A stretch of DNA of 64,000 bases from contig CBDCJZ010000003.1 of the NCBI GenBank assembly GCA_965218075.1, forward strand, positions 806,001 to 870,000. Direction: 5' to 3'. The translations under genes and the position numbers were made by a program. This document shows, one piece after another, positions 36,115 through 44,240 of the stretch (position 1 is its first letter; the number at the start of each line of letters is the position of its first letter). The stretch comes from JANQHO01 sp965218075. Its GTDB lineage: Bacteria > Bacteroidota > Bacteroidia > Flavobacteriales > Schleiferiaceae. The notes beneath the pieces are model-generated. The model was not told the origin of the DNA, made no database searches, and saw nothing but the letters and a program-made list of their open reading frames with translations.

Positions 36115-37459
36115 AGACCTATTCGGCCTGCTGTCTATTGTCCTGCTTTTTTTGGGATGCCGAGCCAAAGAGAGATTTCAAGCTTCGAACCTACCTCATA
36201 TTTATGATAGTAACAAGCTGGGCCTCAAGCCCGAGTTTGTGGTATATCACCTCAACCGACAAAAAACCCGTATTTACTATCGAATAAACAGTTCTGACCT
36301 TTTATATGTGCGTTCTTCTGAAAATGATAATTATACTGCCAGTTTTAATATCGATTATTACTTGTCACCCTCTTTTGAAAATACCACAGTACTTGACAGT
36401 GGGTCTTATGATATTAAAGATGTAGAAGCTAAACCTCCACAAAAAACACTTATTGGTTATTTCGATATCAACACGCCGCAAATAGATACAGAGGAGGAAA
36501 GCCTGTATATCTTGCACCTGGTTATGAATGATGAAAACCGACCTCTTACATTTGAAAACTTCGTTAGAATAAATAAAAACTCTATTGCCAATCGCCAAAA
36601 TTTTATTCTTCTTGACCCTGATAGCAACATAATCTTTAAAAATCATATTGCCACTAATACCCCTTTTAGACTTCATTATAATGGGAATACCGCTGATAAA
36701 TATTGGGTAAGCTACTATCACCGTGATTTCCCGCTAGCGCTGCCTCCTTATTCCAATAAATCTTCCGAATCATTTGAACTGACTCCCGACAACACTTATA
36801 AAGTGCCTGCCAATCAATCGATCACCCTATCAAAAAACGGTTTTTATCACTTCCGCTTGGATACAAATAACTGGGATGGGTATACTGTTTTTTCTTTTTA
36901 CAACACTTTTCCCTATATTGCTAAAAGGGTACACTTGGGTCCTCCTCTACGCTACCTTACCACGAGTAAAGAGTATAAAGAATTAACTGAAGTGATGAAT
37001 AACTCAGTAAAGATCAAAGAAAAGCTGGATCGGTTCTGGCTAAAACGAGCTGGAAGCATAGAACGTAGTAGGGTATTAGTAAAGGAATTCTACAGTCGGG
37101 TGCAAGAAGCCAATTTTCATTTTAGTAGTTATCTGGAAGGATGGAAAACCGACAGGGGAATTATATATGTCATTTATGGTCCTCCTAATAAAGTGTTTAG
37201 GTCTTCCACAGGCGAGATATGGAGTTATGGAGAAGAGGCCTCTTCTCTATCCTACCGTTTTAATTTCGCAAAAGCAGGCAACCCTTTTACAGAAAACGAT
37301 TACTCCCTGGAACGCATGCCGGCCTATCGTTATGGCTGGGGTCAAGCCATTCAAGCCTGGCGTAACGGGCATATTTATAACTCCAAAGCTATTGAACAAG
37401 AACAGAATGAGCAAGATAGGCTTCAGCAATTGCAGCGAAGACCCCTTTATTGGTACTAG
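36107..37459 (+). CDS. GWxTD domain lipoprotein
   Basis: 450 residues from ATG 36107, giving a lipoprotein signal with lipobox LFLGC (Cys19); the longer frame from 36071 lies inside rmuC. The C-terminal third holds the GWxTD domain: RFWLKRAGSIERSRVLVKEF, SYLEGWKTDRGIIYVIYGPP, then VFRSSTGEIWSYGEEASS. The family is broad in Bacteroidota, anchored by lipid, and of unknown function. The four genes ung, omp85-like, rmuC and this one overlap or nearly touch, so they are likely one operon. Confidence 0.87.
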   Translation: MIKDLFGLLSIVLLFLGCRAKERFQASNLPHIYDSNKLGLKPEFVVYHLNRQKTRIYYRINSSDLLYVRSSENDNYTASFNIDYYLSPSFENTTVLDSGSYDIKDVEAKPPQKTLIGYFDINTPQIDTEEESLYILHLVMNDENRPLTFENFVRINKNSIANRQNFILLDPDSNIIFKNHIATNTPFRLHYNGNTADKYWVSYYHRDFPLALPPYSNKSSESFELTPDNTYKVPANQSITLSKNGFYHFRLDTNNWDGYTVFSFYNTFPYIAKRVHLGPPLRYLTTSKEYKELTEVMNNSVKIKEKLDRFWLKRAGSIERSRVLVKEFYSRVQEANFHFSSYLEGWKTDRGIIYVIYGPPNKVFRSSTGEIWSYGEEASSLSYRFNFAKAGNPFTENDYSLERMPAYRYGWGQAIQAWRNGHIYNSKAIEQEQNEQDRLQQLQRRPLYWY

Positions 37460-37509
37460 GCTTATTATAGAAGCTAATATACGCTAGAAAAGAAATCGAT
37501 AAAATTCCG

Positions 37510-37575
37510 ACGAAAGTTAGGAATGCTATTGAATATTGTAAGTATAGCATTTAGAATTAGTTAACTGGCTTTCGT
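37510..37575. repeat. Nested inverted repeats in the gap after the GWxTD gene
   Basis: Outer arms ACGAAAG (37510-37516) and CTTTCGT (37569-37575); inner arms AATGCTAT (37522-37529) and ATAGCATT (37544-37551). Could fold as a two-level hairpin and act as a terminator; no T tract follows closely. The rest of the 276-bp gap shows nothing. Confidence 0.35.
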
Positions 37576-37735
37576 ACAGTCATTAAATCTTCACAAAATA
37601 AACGTAACCCCTATTTAAATTTATGTTCTGAAAAGTTTGTTAGTTGTTTATGTATCTATCTTTCTATTGAATCACAACTAATTTACAAAGATATTCTCTT
37701 TTTAAACTAGTCATATAACCCTTTCAATTTATAGG

Positions 37736-38857
37736 TTATTGAAAAGGATCAGAGTAATTGGTGTTTCTCAGAAATTCATAATCAATGAGAGTTTCCAGAA
37801 AAGCTAGCAAGTCTTTTTTTTGCTGTTGAGTCCAATTGCGGCCAATCCCCGCTGCTTTCATGTTCGGATCAATATTAGGTGAAGCAACATGTCCGCCAAA
37901 GTTGTAAAACTCAATCACACTATCTATAGTTGGGATACTACCATCATGCATAAAAGGTGCAGAAAGTCTGGAATTGCGGACACTCGGGACCTTGAATTTA
38001 CCATCATCCGTAGATTCTCCGGTAATTCCGCCCAAGCCCCTGTCCGAAAGAACACCATGCAAGCCATTGTTCTTAAACTGGTCATCCACGCCAAAAGCAC
38101 CGAACAAATATTGAGATTCCACAGGCCCATGACAATGAAAACAGTCGCCCACCTCGTTATTAAAGATTTCCATTCCTCGTCTGGGATCCCCGATTGGATT
38201 GGGATCAAAATTGGCTTTGATACCCAGACGGATTACCTTATCAAATTCGGAATTAGCTGAAACAATGGTTCTTTCAAATTGCGCAATTGCTTTGGCAATG
38301 TGCTTTTCGGTGATTTTTTTATCTCCAAAAGCCACTTTAAACATATGGGGGTATTTGGGATTGGCTTCCAGACGGGATATTACAGTAGCTAGATCGTTAT
38401 CCAGTTCTACGGGGTCAGTGATTGGCATTAGAGCCTGCTCTTCTAAACTCAAAGCCCTGCCATCCCAGAAGAATCTCTCGTTCCAGGCCAAGTTAAATAA
38501 TACCATAGCATGTCTACGAGTATCTAATCCTCTTATACCAGTTGATTTTGGAGAGTCATCACTCATAACAAGCGGCTGAAAATGACAAGAGCTACAAGAC
38601 ATGGTCATGTCTCGGGAAAGCTTTTTATCGTAAAATAAAAAACGTCCCAGCTTTACGCCTTTTTCTGTAAGTGGGTTATCTACGGGTATAGTAGGGGTGG
38701 GAAAACCTTTAGGGACTACGAAATTATAAGGGGTCCCCACCCGAACAGGAGAGTTGGGATTATTAGCAGAACCTTTTTCTTTAGGTTAACAGCGGTTCAA
38801 GGTAGAGACGATCCTTACAATAAATAATATTGAATAAAACCTGTATCTTCCTTTCAT
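37736..38857 (-). pseudogene. Di-heme cytochrome c peroxidase (MauG/CCP family) with premature stop after the lipobox
   Basis: The enzyme body (334 codons from a GTG at 38740 to 37736) is intact: two CXXCH heme sites, CSSCH and CFHCH, plus FFWDGRALSLEEQALMPITD and SVRNSRLSAPFMHDGS. It reduces hydrogen peroxide in the periplasm. Upstream in the same frame an ATG at 38857 starts a signal-like MKGRYRFYSILFIVRIVS and runs to a Cys (LNRC), then TAA at 38786-38788, then PKEKGSANNPNSPVRVGTPY continuing into the body. So a lipoprotein signal is cut off from its enzyme by one nonsense codon. Without export, heme attachment cannot occur, so the gene is probably dead unless the stop is read through or is a sequencing error. 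Confidence 0.8.
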
Positions 38858-38905
38858 CTCAACCTGTAAAGTTACAAAGGCATTCCTAAAAAGAAGAAAA
38901 AGCTC

Positions 38906-39925
38906 TCATATCATCTCATGTTCTACATAATTCCTCCATTTTTTAACTAGCTTCAGCATATCATCTGGTAAAACGGAATTAAAACTCATCCATTTTCCAC
39001 TTTTCGGATGAGTAAAACCAAGAGTTTTAGCGTGTAGTGCATGACGGGGACAAACCTCAAAGCAGTTGTTTATAAACTGCTTATATTTGGTAAATATCGT
39101 GCCTTTTAAAATCCGATTTCCACCATACTCCACATCATTGAAAAGAGGATATCCCAAATATTTCATGTGTACTCTAAGCTGATGAGTTCTTCCCGTTTCC
39201 AAGCGACATTCAACAAGAGTTGTATAGCCAAAGCGTTCTATAACCTTATAGTGAGTGACGGCATGTTTACCACAATTTCCATCGGGAAATGATTCAAATA
39301 TTTTACGGTTTTTTAAGCTCCGTCCAATATGTGTTACAACAGTTCCTTTGTCTTTTTTTACATCTCCCCAAACCAGTGCATGATATATGCGAGTCGTCAT
39401 GCGTTCAAAAAATTGCCCAGTCAGATGAGCCATAGCATATTCATCAACAGCAATAACCATTAGGCCACTGGTATTTTTATCCAGACGATGAACTATACCG
39501 GGCCGCACTCTATCCTTATTGGGCAAGTTTTCAAAGCGATAAATCAACCCGTTAACCAAGGTTCCCAGGTAGTTGCCGGAACCCGGATGCACCACCATTC
39601 CAGATTGCTTATTGAGAACTATTATCCAATCGTCTTCGTAAATTACATTAAGAGGGATATCTTGTGGAATGAGCTCTATTTCTCGAAAAGGATAAGGAAG
39701 CAGCACTTGTACCACATCCCCTGCTTTTATCATATAGTTGCTTTTTACAGCTTTTCCATTGACATGGATATTACCTGCTTTAGCTGTCATTTGTATCTTA
39801 TTACGGGAAGTATTTGGAAGTAGATTTCCCAGGAATTTGTCTATACGCAAGGAATTTTGCCTTTTGTCAGCCACTATGCGATGATGCTCGTAGAACTCTT
39901 GTTCAGTTTCTTCTGAAAAGAACAT
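38906..39925 (-). CDS. rluD: Pseudouridine synthase, RluA/RluD family
   Basis: 339 residues. An S4 RNA-binding domain (about 25-85, LRIDKFLGNLLPNTSRNKIQ) is followed by the catalytic domain with GIVHRLDKNTSGLMVIA, whose Asp in HRLD is the nucleophile, and the RTHQLRVHMKYLGYP motif. The family modifies 23S rRNA uridines; RluD acts at helix 69 in E. coli. The symbol is by family resemblance; rluC-like specificity is not excluded. Ends with a Lys-rich tail, normal length. Confidence 0.9.
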   Translation of the reverse strand: MFFSEETEQEFYEHHRIVADKRQNSLRIDKFLGNLLPNTSRNKIQMTAKAGNIHVNGKAVKSNYMIKAGDVVQVLLPYPFREIELIPQDIPLNVIYEDDWIIVLNKQSGMVVHPGSGNYLGTLVNGLIYRFENLPNKDRVRPGIVHRLDKNTSGLMVIAVDEYAMAHLTGQFFERMTTRIYHALVWGDVKKDKGTVVTHIGRSLKNRKIFESFPDGNCGKHAVTHYKVIERFGYTTLVECRLETGRTHQLRVHMKYLGYPLFNDVEYGGNRILKGTIFTKYKQFINNCFEVCPRHALHAKTLGFTHPKSGKWMSFNSVLPDDMLKLVKKWRNYVEHEMI

Positions 39926-39998
39926 GATTCGGTAACTTAGAATTTAGTGAATTACCCCCATTCGTCCCTAGCTGGGCTTAGTCTTTTCTCACAGATTC

Positions 39999-40035
39999 CT
40001 TTTTCATATTTTGGCGATGAATCTTTATGAAAAAG
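39999..40035 (-). terminator. 10-bp perfect inverted repeat downstream of a decayed T9SS gene
   Basis: CTTTTTCATA (39999-40008), 17-nt loop, TATGAAAAAG (40026-40035). On the minus strand it starts 18 nt after the relic stop at 40053, where a terminator of the original gene would be. Confidence 0.4.
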
Positions 40036-40052
40036 AAATTGTATGCTCATTT

Positions 40053-40354
40053 CTATTCAAGCAGCATTTTCTTGATGATAATTCCTTTCCTTTATCAGTT
40101 TTAGCTTTAGGAAATATTTAACCGGTTGTTATTCTATATTTTACATCCAACTCAGTTGTAATACGATTAAATTCTCTAATCTTTCTCCCCTTTACATCTG
40201 TCAAGGAAAGGCTTAGCATTCTAATACTGCTCGGATATTCCAAATTGAGAACACCCAATGCTGGATGGGGATAAATAGCTATTTTGTTATCCTCAACGAC
40301 ATAATTAACTGACGGCACAAGTGCCCTACTAACAATAGAATGAGGAAATATCAT
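40053..40354 (-). pseudogene. Relic of a T9SS-secreted protein: type A sorting domain with frameshifts
   Basis: A 78-codon minus-strand frame (40118-40354) reads DNKIAIYPHPALGVLNLEYP then LSLTDVKGRKIREFN, plainly a T9SS C-terminal domain in which the usual YPNP is YPHP. It stops too early, but the missing end is found downstream in other frames: YFLKLK, TDKGK, GIIIKKMLLE, stop at 40053. At least two or three frameshifts are needed. The body of the protein is gone. Only the sorting domain is recognisable; the original function is unknown. Confidence 0.75.
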
Positions 40355-40576
40355 TATTGACTAGAAAAATTTCATTTTTATAAGCCCTGAAAACTTATCT
40401 AATCTCAAAACTAAAATTACGAACTGGCAATGTACTAAACTAAATCCAAATTTGTCTTGCAATTGGAAGTGTTTCTTTTAAAAGTAGGGTCTTACCCAGG
40501 TAAATTATAAGGACTTGCATAAAGATCAGGATTTGATATTATCAAATGTAAGGAATCAAAAACCTGAAACGTAAGC

Positions 40577-40687
40577 TTATCTCAAAAGAGTTACCACACC
40601 TCTACTAATTTTCTTTTGATTATCCTCAAAAGATATATTCGACATAATATAGAAATACACGCCTTCACCAAGGAATGCAGATGGACC
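40577..40687 (-). pseudogene. Relic of a type B (gliding-associated, CHU_C-like) sorting domain
   Basis: Minus-strand codons read GPSAFLGEGVYFYIMSNISF then EDNQKKISRGVVTLLR and a stop at 40577. The pattern (D)GVYFY...I.F....K..G.VTLLR is the end of the T9SS type B sorting domain. No intact gene precedes it; upstream frames carry stops. With the neighbouring type A relic, at least two T9SS genes have decayed in this 0.9-kb gap. Confidence 0.6.
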
Positions 40688-40821
40688 AACCGATCAAGAA
40701 ATTTTGGAATCCACAGTTGGGGCAAGAAATAGAGCTAGATAGCGAATTTTTATTAACCTTCTATTATCAGAGCTTTCACCAGCCTCTCCAGAGAATTATG
40801 ACGTTTATTATGCTGATTGGT

Positions 40822-40846
40822 CCAGGAAAAGCTTAGCTTTTCCTGG
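40822..40846 (-). terminator. Strong 11-bp hairpin after hutU
   Basis: CCAGGAAAAGC (40822-40832), loop TTA, GCTTTTCCTGG (40836-40846): a perfect stem, 39 nt beyond the hutU stop. No clear T tract on the minus strand, but position and strength fit transcript end formation. Confidence 0.65.
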
Positions 40847-40884
40847 TTCAGTTGATACTTATCGTCCAAATAGACCGGCAGAAA

Positions 40885-42885
40885 TTACGAGCCAGATATA
40901 ATTTTGTCATCTACCTCCTCTGAGAGAGTAATTTCTAATCCAGAAATTCTTTCCATCTCTCGTTTAACAGCAAAGATAGCAGGCTTATTACGAGCCCAGC
41001 TTCTTCGGGCAATCCCATTGTTCACGTCATAAAACAGCATGTTTTGCAGCCTGATATCGGAATCTGCAGAGCCATCCAGCAGCATACCAAAGCCACCATT
41101 GATCGCCTCACCCCACCCAACACCACCTCCGTTATGAATACTCACCCAAGTAGCACCCCTAAAACTGTTGCCAATTACATTCTGGATGGCCATATCAGCA
41201 GTGAACTGAGAGCCGTCATAAATGTTGGAAGTTTCGCGATAGGGAGAGTCGGTGCCGCTCACATCATGATGATCACGTCCTAAGATCACCGGGTCAATTT
41301 TACCTTCCTTGATAGCTTCATTAAAGGCTTGAGCAATTTTTATACGTCCCTCGCTATCTGCATAAAGAATACGTGCTTGGGAACCCACCACTAGCCTATT
41401 ATTCTCGGCTGCCTTTATCCAGTGAATGTTATCTTGCATTTGTTGGCGAATTTCAACTGGAGCATTAACTGCCATTTCTTCGAGCACCTGTGCTGCTAAA
41501 CTATCAGTATAGTGTAGATCTTCAACTTTGCATGAGGTGCAAACCCAACGAAAAGGGCCAAAGCCGTAATCAAAATACATGGGACCCATAATATCTTGCA
41601 CATAACTAGGATATTTAAACTCTTTACCCTGAGTGGGGTTGGGATTTAAAACATCACCCCCTGCCCGACTAGTTTGCAGTAAAAAAGCATTTCCATAGTC
41701 AAAAAAGTAGGTGCCATGAGCCGTGTGCTTGTTGATGGCTGCTATTTGCCTACGCAATGAATACTGTACTTTTTCTTTAAATTTTTTTGGATCATTAACC
41801 ATCATTTCATTGGCTTCTTCATAAGAAAGCTCTACAGGATAATAACCACCTGCCCAAGGATTATGCAGGGAAGTTTGATCCGAACCAATATCCACATATA
41901 TTTTCTCTCGGTCAAAGTACTCCCACACGTCTACTATATTGCCTTCATAGGAAATAGAAACCACTTCTTTGTTTGCCTGGGCAGATTTCACCCGATTTAC
42001 CAACTTATCTAGATTCCTAACGACCTCATCTACCCACCCCTGCTCATAACGTTTACATGATGCTTTGAGGTTTATCTCTGCAGTTACTGAAATACAACCT
42101 GCAATATTACTAGCTTTAGGCTGGGCACCGCTCATTCCGCCTAAGCCCGATGTTACAAATAAAGTCCCTTCATTAGGCTTTTTGCCAATTTTGCGCAAAG
42201 CATTTAAAACAGTAATAGTAGTTCCATGTACAATTCCTTGCGGGCCAATGTACATATAGGAACCCGCTGTCATTTGCCCGTATTGAGTCACACCCAAAGC
42301 ATTAAAGCGTTCCCAATCGTCAGGTTTAGAATAGTTGGGAATCATCATGCCATTGGTAACCACCACACGAGGGGCACCTTTAAAAGAAGGAAACAAACCC
42401 ATCGGGTGACCCGAATAGATGTGCAATGTTTGCTCTTGAGTCATTTTGGCCAAGTACTGCATGGTAAGTAGATACTGCGCCCAGTTCTGAAAAACAGCCC
42501 CGTTACCGCCATAAGTAATGAGTTCATGAGGATGCTGTGCTACTGCTGGATCTAGGTTGTTCTGTATCATTAACATAATGGCCTTGGCTTCTTCGAATTT
42601 ACCTGGATATTCATCGATTGGTCGGGCATATATTTCATAATCTGGACGAAAGCGATACATATAGATTCGTCCGTATTCTTTGAGTTCTTGTGCAAGTTCC
42701 TTGACCAATTCAGCATGCCACTTTCGCGGAAAATAGCGTAGGGCATTACGAAGAGCCAGCATCTTTTCTTTGGGGCTTAAAATATCTTTGCGTTTAGGGG
42801 CATGGCTTATTACATTATCATAAGGCTTGAGAGTAGGTAACTCACGAGGAATACCTTGCAAAATCTGTTCTTTAAAACTCAACAT
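40885..42885 (-). CDS. hutU: Urocanate hydratase
   Basis: 666 residues, the longer form seen in this phylum. The enzyme uses tightly bound NAD to convert urocanate to imidazolonepropionate in histidine breakdown. Recognisable parts: PELITYGGNGAVFQNWAQYL-like region near residues 118-138, TAGSYMYIGPQGIVHGTTIT, the NAD-binding LFVTSGLGGMSGAQPKA, and FGPFRWVCTSCK with the conserved Cys; GATWVSIHNGGGVGWGEAIN lies near the end. No hutH, hutI or hutG gene is nearby, so the pathway genes are scattered or absent. No promoter seen; a 48-bp repeat sits 30-80 bp upstream. Confidence 0.96.
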   Translation of the reverse strand: MLSFKEQILQGIPRELPTLKPYDNVISHAPKRKDILSPKEKMLALRNALRYFPRKWHAELVKELAQELKEYGRIYMYRFRPDYEIYARPIDEYPGKFEEAKAIMLMIQNNLDPAVAQHPHELITYGGNGAVFQNWAQYLLTMQYLAKMTQEQTLHIYSGHPMGLFPSFKGAPRVVVTNGMMIPNYSKPDDWERFNALGVTQYGQMTAGSYMYIGPQGIVHGTTITVLNALRKIGKKPNEGTLFVTSGLGGMSGAQPKASNIAGCISVTAEINLKASCKRYEQGWVDEVVRNLDKLVNRVKSAQANKEVVSISYEGNIVDVWEYFDREKIYVDIGSDQTSLHNPWAGGYYPVELSYEEANEMMVNDPKKFKEKVQYSLRRQIAAINKHTAHGTYFFDYGNAFLLQTSRAGGDVLNPNPTQGKEFKYPSYVQDIMGPMYFDYGFGPFRWVCTSCKVEDLHYTDSLAAQVLEEMAVNAPVEIRQQMQDNIHWIKAAENNRLVVGSQARILYADSEGRIKIAQAFNEAIKEGKIDPVILGRDHHDVSGTDSPYRETSNIYDGSQFTADMAIQNVIGNSFRGATWVSIHNGGGVGWGEAINGGFGMLLDGSADSDIRLQNMLFYDVNNGIARRSWARNKPAIFAVKREMERISGLEITLSEEVDDKIISGS

Positions 42886-42916
42886 GGTAATATTCTAATC
42901 ATTATTTATTTTTGAG

Positions 42917-42964
42917 TCATGACTAGTTTAGGGAGTTGTTTCTGAAATTTTTCAACAGTGTTAT
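42917..42964. repeat. 48-bp dispersed repeat, copy 1
   Basis: Shares 40 of 48 positions with 51008-51055, same orientation on the plus strand. All eight differences are transitions. On the minus strand this copy is open and could encode NTVEKFQKQLPKLVMTQK with a stop; copy 2 would have TAG and TAA at two of those codons. May be relics of one gene end or of a mobile element. Confidence 0.6.
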
Positions 42965-43033
42965 GTCAAATTGTTATAGTTATTGCATTGAAGCGCTATT
43001 TTTCAATAGAAGAACTAAATGGAACTTACCCAT

Positions 43034-44236
43034 TCAATCAAAGTCATTATATAGCAGATATTTTTGCCTTATCTGCTTATAGGTAGTTAAATCATCTTGC
43101 CAGGATGCTCTGATTGCTTGTGGGCTTTTACCTGCTATAATATCTTTGCGCAGCTGATCGGTTCCAGCCAATTTATCAAAAAAATCGTTGAAGAAATTAT
43201 TCTTATCTGGGCTCATTTTATAGGACTCTATTAGCCAAATCAAATAAAGCTTGCCTAAGCCATGAATGTAAAATCGAGCAAAATTAGTAAGGTCAAAACC
43301 ATAGCAGATTTTACCTTCATAAGGTGGGTTCATAGTACCTGGTATACTACGAGGTACAAAGGTATCTGAGGCCTCTGTGAAAAATGGAGCTCCTATGCGT
43401 TCAAATGGCTTATCTGTTCCTCTCCCCACGCTTACAGTAGTTCCCTCAAAAAAGCACAAAGACGGATAAAGTGAAACTGCCCATTTTCTGGGCAGACTAG
43501 GTGAAGGTTTCACCGGTAGTTCGTAATCGTAGTTATGATCCCAGCCCATACATTTTACAATATCCAGTGCACATCTTTTTCCTCCCTTGAGCCATCTTTC
43601 GCCATTGACCATACGAGCATACTCCCCTACTGTCATACCATGAACTACTGGAACGGGGTACATACCCACAAAAGACTTATAATTAGATTTCAAAACCGGG
43701 CCATCTACGTAATATCCATTAGGATTGGGACGGTCTAAAACAACCAGCTTTTTATTGTTTTCAGCACAAGCTTCCATTACATAGGTAAGGGTAGAAATAT
43801 ACGTATAGAATCGTGTGCCAACATCCTGGATATCAAATACAACCACCTCAATATCTGATAATTGAGCAGCACTCGGTTTCTTATTACTACCGTAAAGGGA
43901 TATGATAGGCAAACCGGTTTTATCATCTTTGCTATTCTCAATGGATTCTCCGGCAGAAGCCTCTCCTCTGAAACCGTGTTCAGGAACAAAAACCTTAGCT
44001 AATTGCACATTGTTTTCAAACAAAAAATCTACCAGATGTACACCATTAACTAATGAGGTTTGATTAGCTACCACAGCCACCCTTTTTTGATATAATAACG
44101 GTAGATAAGCTCCTGGCCGCCCCGCCCCTACCAATAAATTGTTCGGTTGCTTCAGTTGGGCAAGAATCCAAAAAGGCATCAGTACTACAGCCAAAGTCAA
44201 TTGGCTATATTTGGCAAAAATAGAGACTTTTCTCAC
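43034..44236 (-). CDS. DUF1343 protein, exo-beta-N-acetylmuramidase NamZ-like
   Basis: 400 residues from the GTG at 44236, giving a signal peptide MRKVSIFAKYSQLTLAVVLM ... WILAQ; the open frame runs further but only into the divergent gene. Family motifs: RVAVVANQTSLVNGVHLVDF, KVFVPEHGFRGEASAGESIE, LPIISLYGSNKKPS, VVFDIQDVGTRFYTYISTLT and the SLCFFEGTTVSVGRGTDKPF stretch. NamZ-type enzymes trim MurNAc from the non-reducing end of peptidoglycan fragments for recycling. Export suggests a periplasmic or surface location. Start codon lies 4 bp from that of the divergent permease gene. Confidence 0.85.
   Translation of the reverse strand: MRKVSIFAKYSQLTLAVVLMPFWILAQLKQPNNLLVGAGRPGAYLPLLYQKRVAVVANQTSLVNGVHLVDFLFENNVQLAKVFVPEHGFRGEASAGESIENSKDDKTGLPIISLYGSNKKPSAAQLSDIEVVVFDIQDVGTRFYTYISTLTYVMEACAENNKKLVVLDRPNPNGYYVDGPVLKSNYKSFVGMYPVPVVHGMTVGEYARMVNGERWLKGGKRCALDIVKCMGWDHNYDYELPVKPSPSLPRKWAVSLYPSLCFFEGTTVSVGRGTDKPFERIGAPFFTEASDTFVPRSIPGTMNPPYEGKICYGFDLTNFARFYIHGLGKLYLIWLIESYKMSPDKNNFFNDFFDKLAGTDQLRKDIIAGKSPQAIRASWQDDLTTYKQIRQKYLLYNDFD
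44206..44213 (+). promoter_or_regulatory. TAnnTTTG -7 box for the LolC/E-like gene
   Basis: TATATTTG matches the consensus and lies inside the 5' end of the divergent namZ-like gene, 28 nt before the TTG start at 44241. No -33 TTG at proper spacing was seen. Confidence 0.35.
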
Positions 44237-44240
44237 AGAG

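Noticed and set aside
40724..40884. Open frame of about 46 codons following the hutU stop in the same frame, as if from readthrough
   Set aside because: hutU already has its normal family end, and the stretch includes the strong hairpin; the residues match nothing expected.
40885..42885. A complete histidine-utilisation operon around hutU
   Set aside because: No hutH, hutI or hutG sequence is present on either side.
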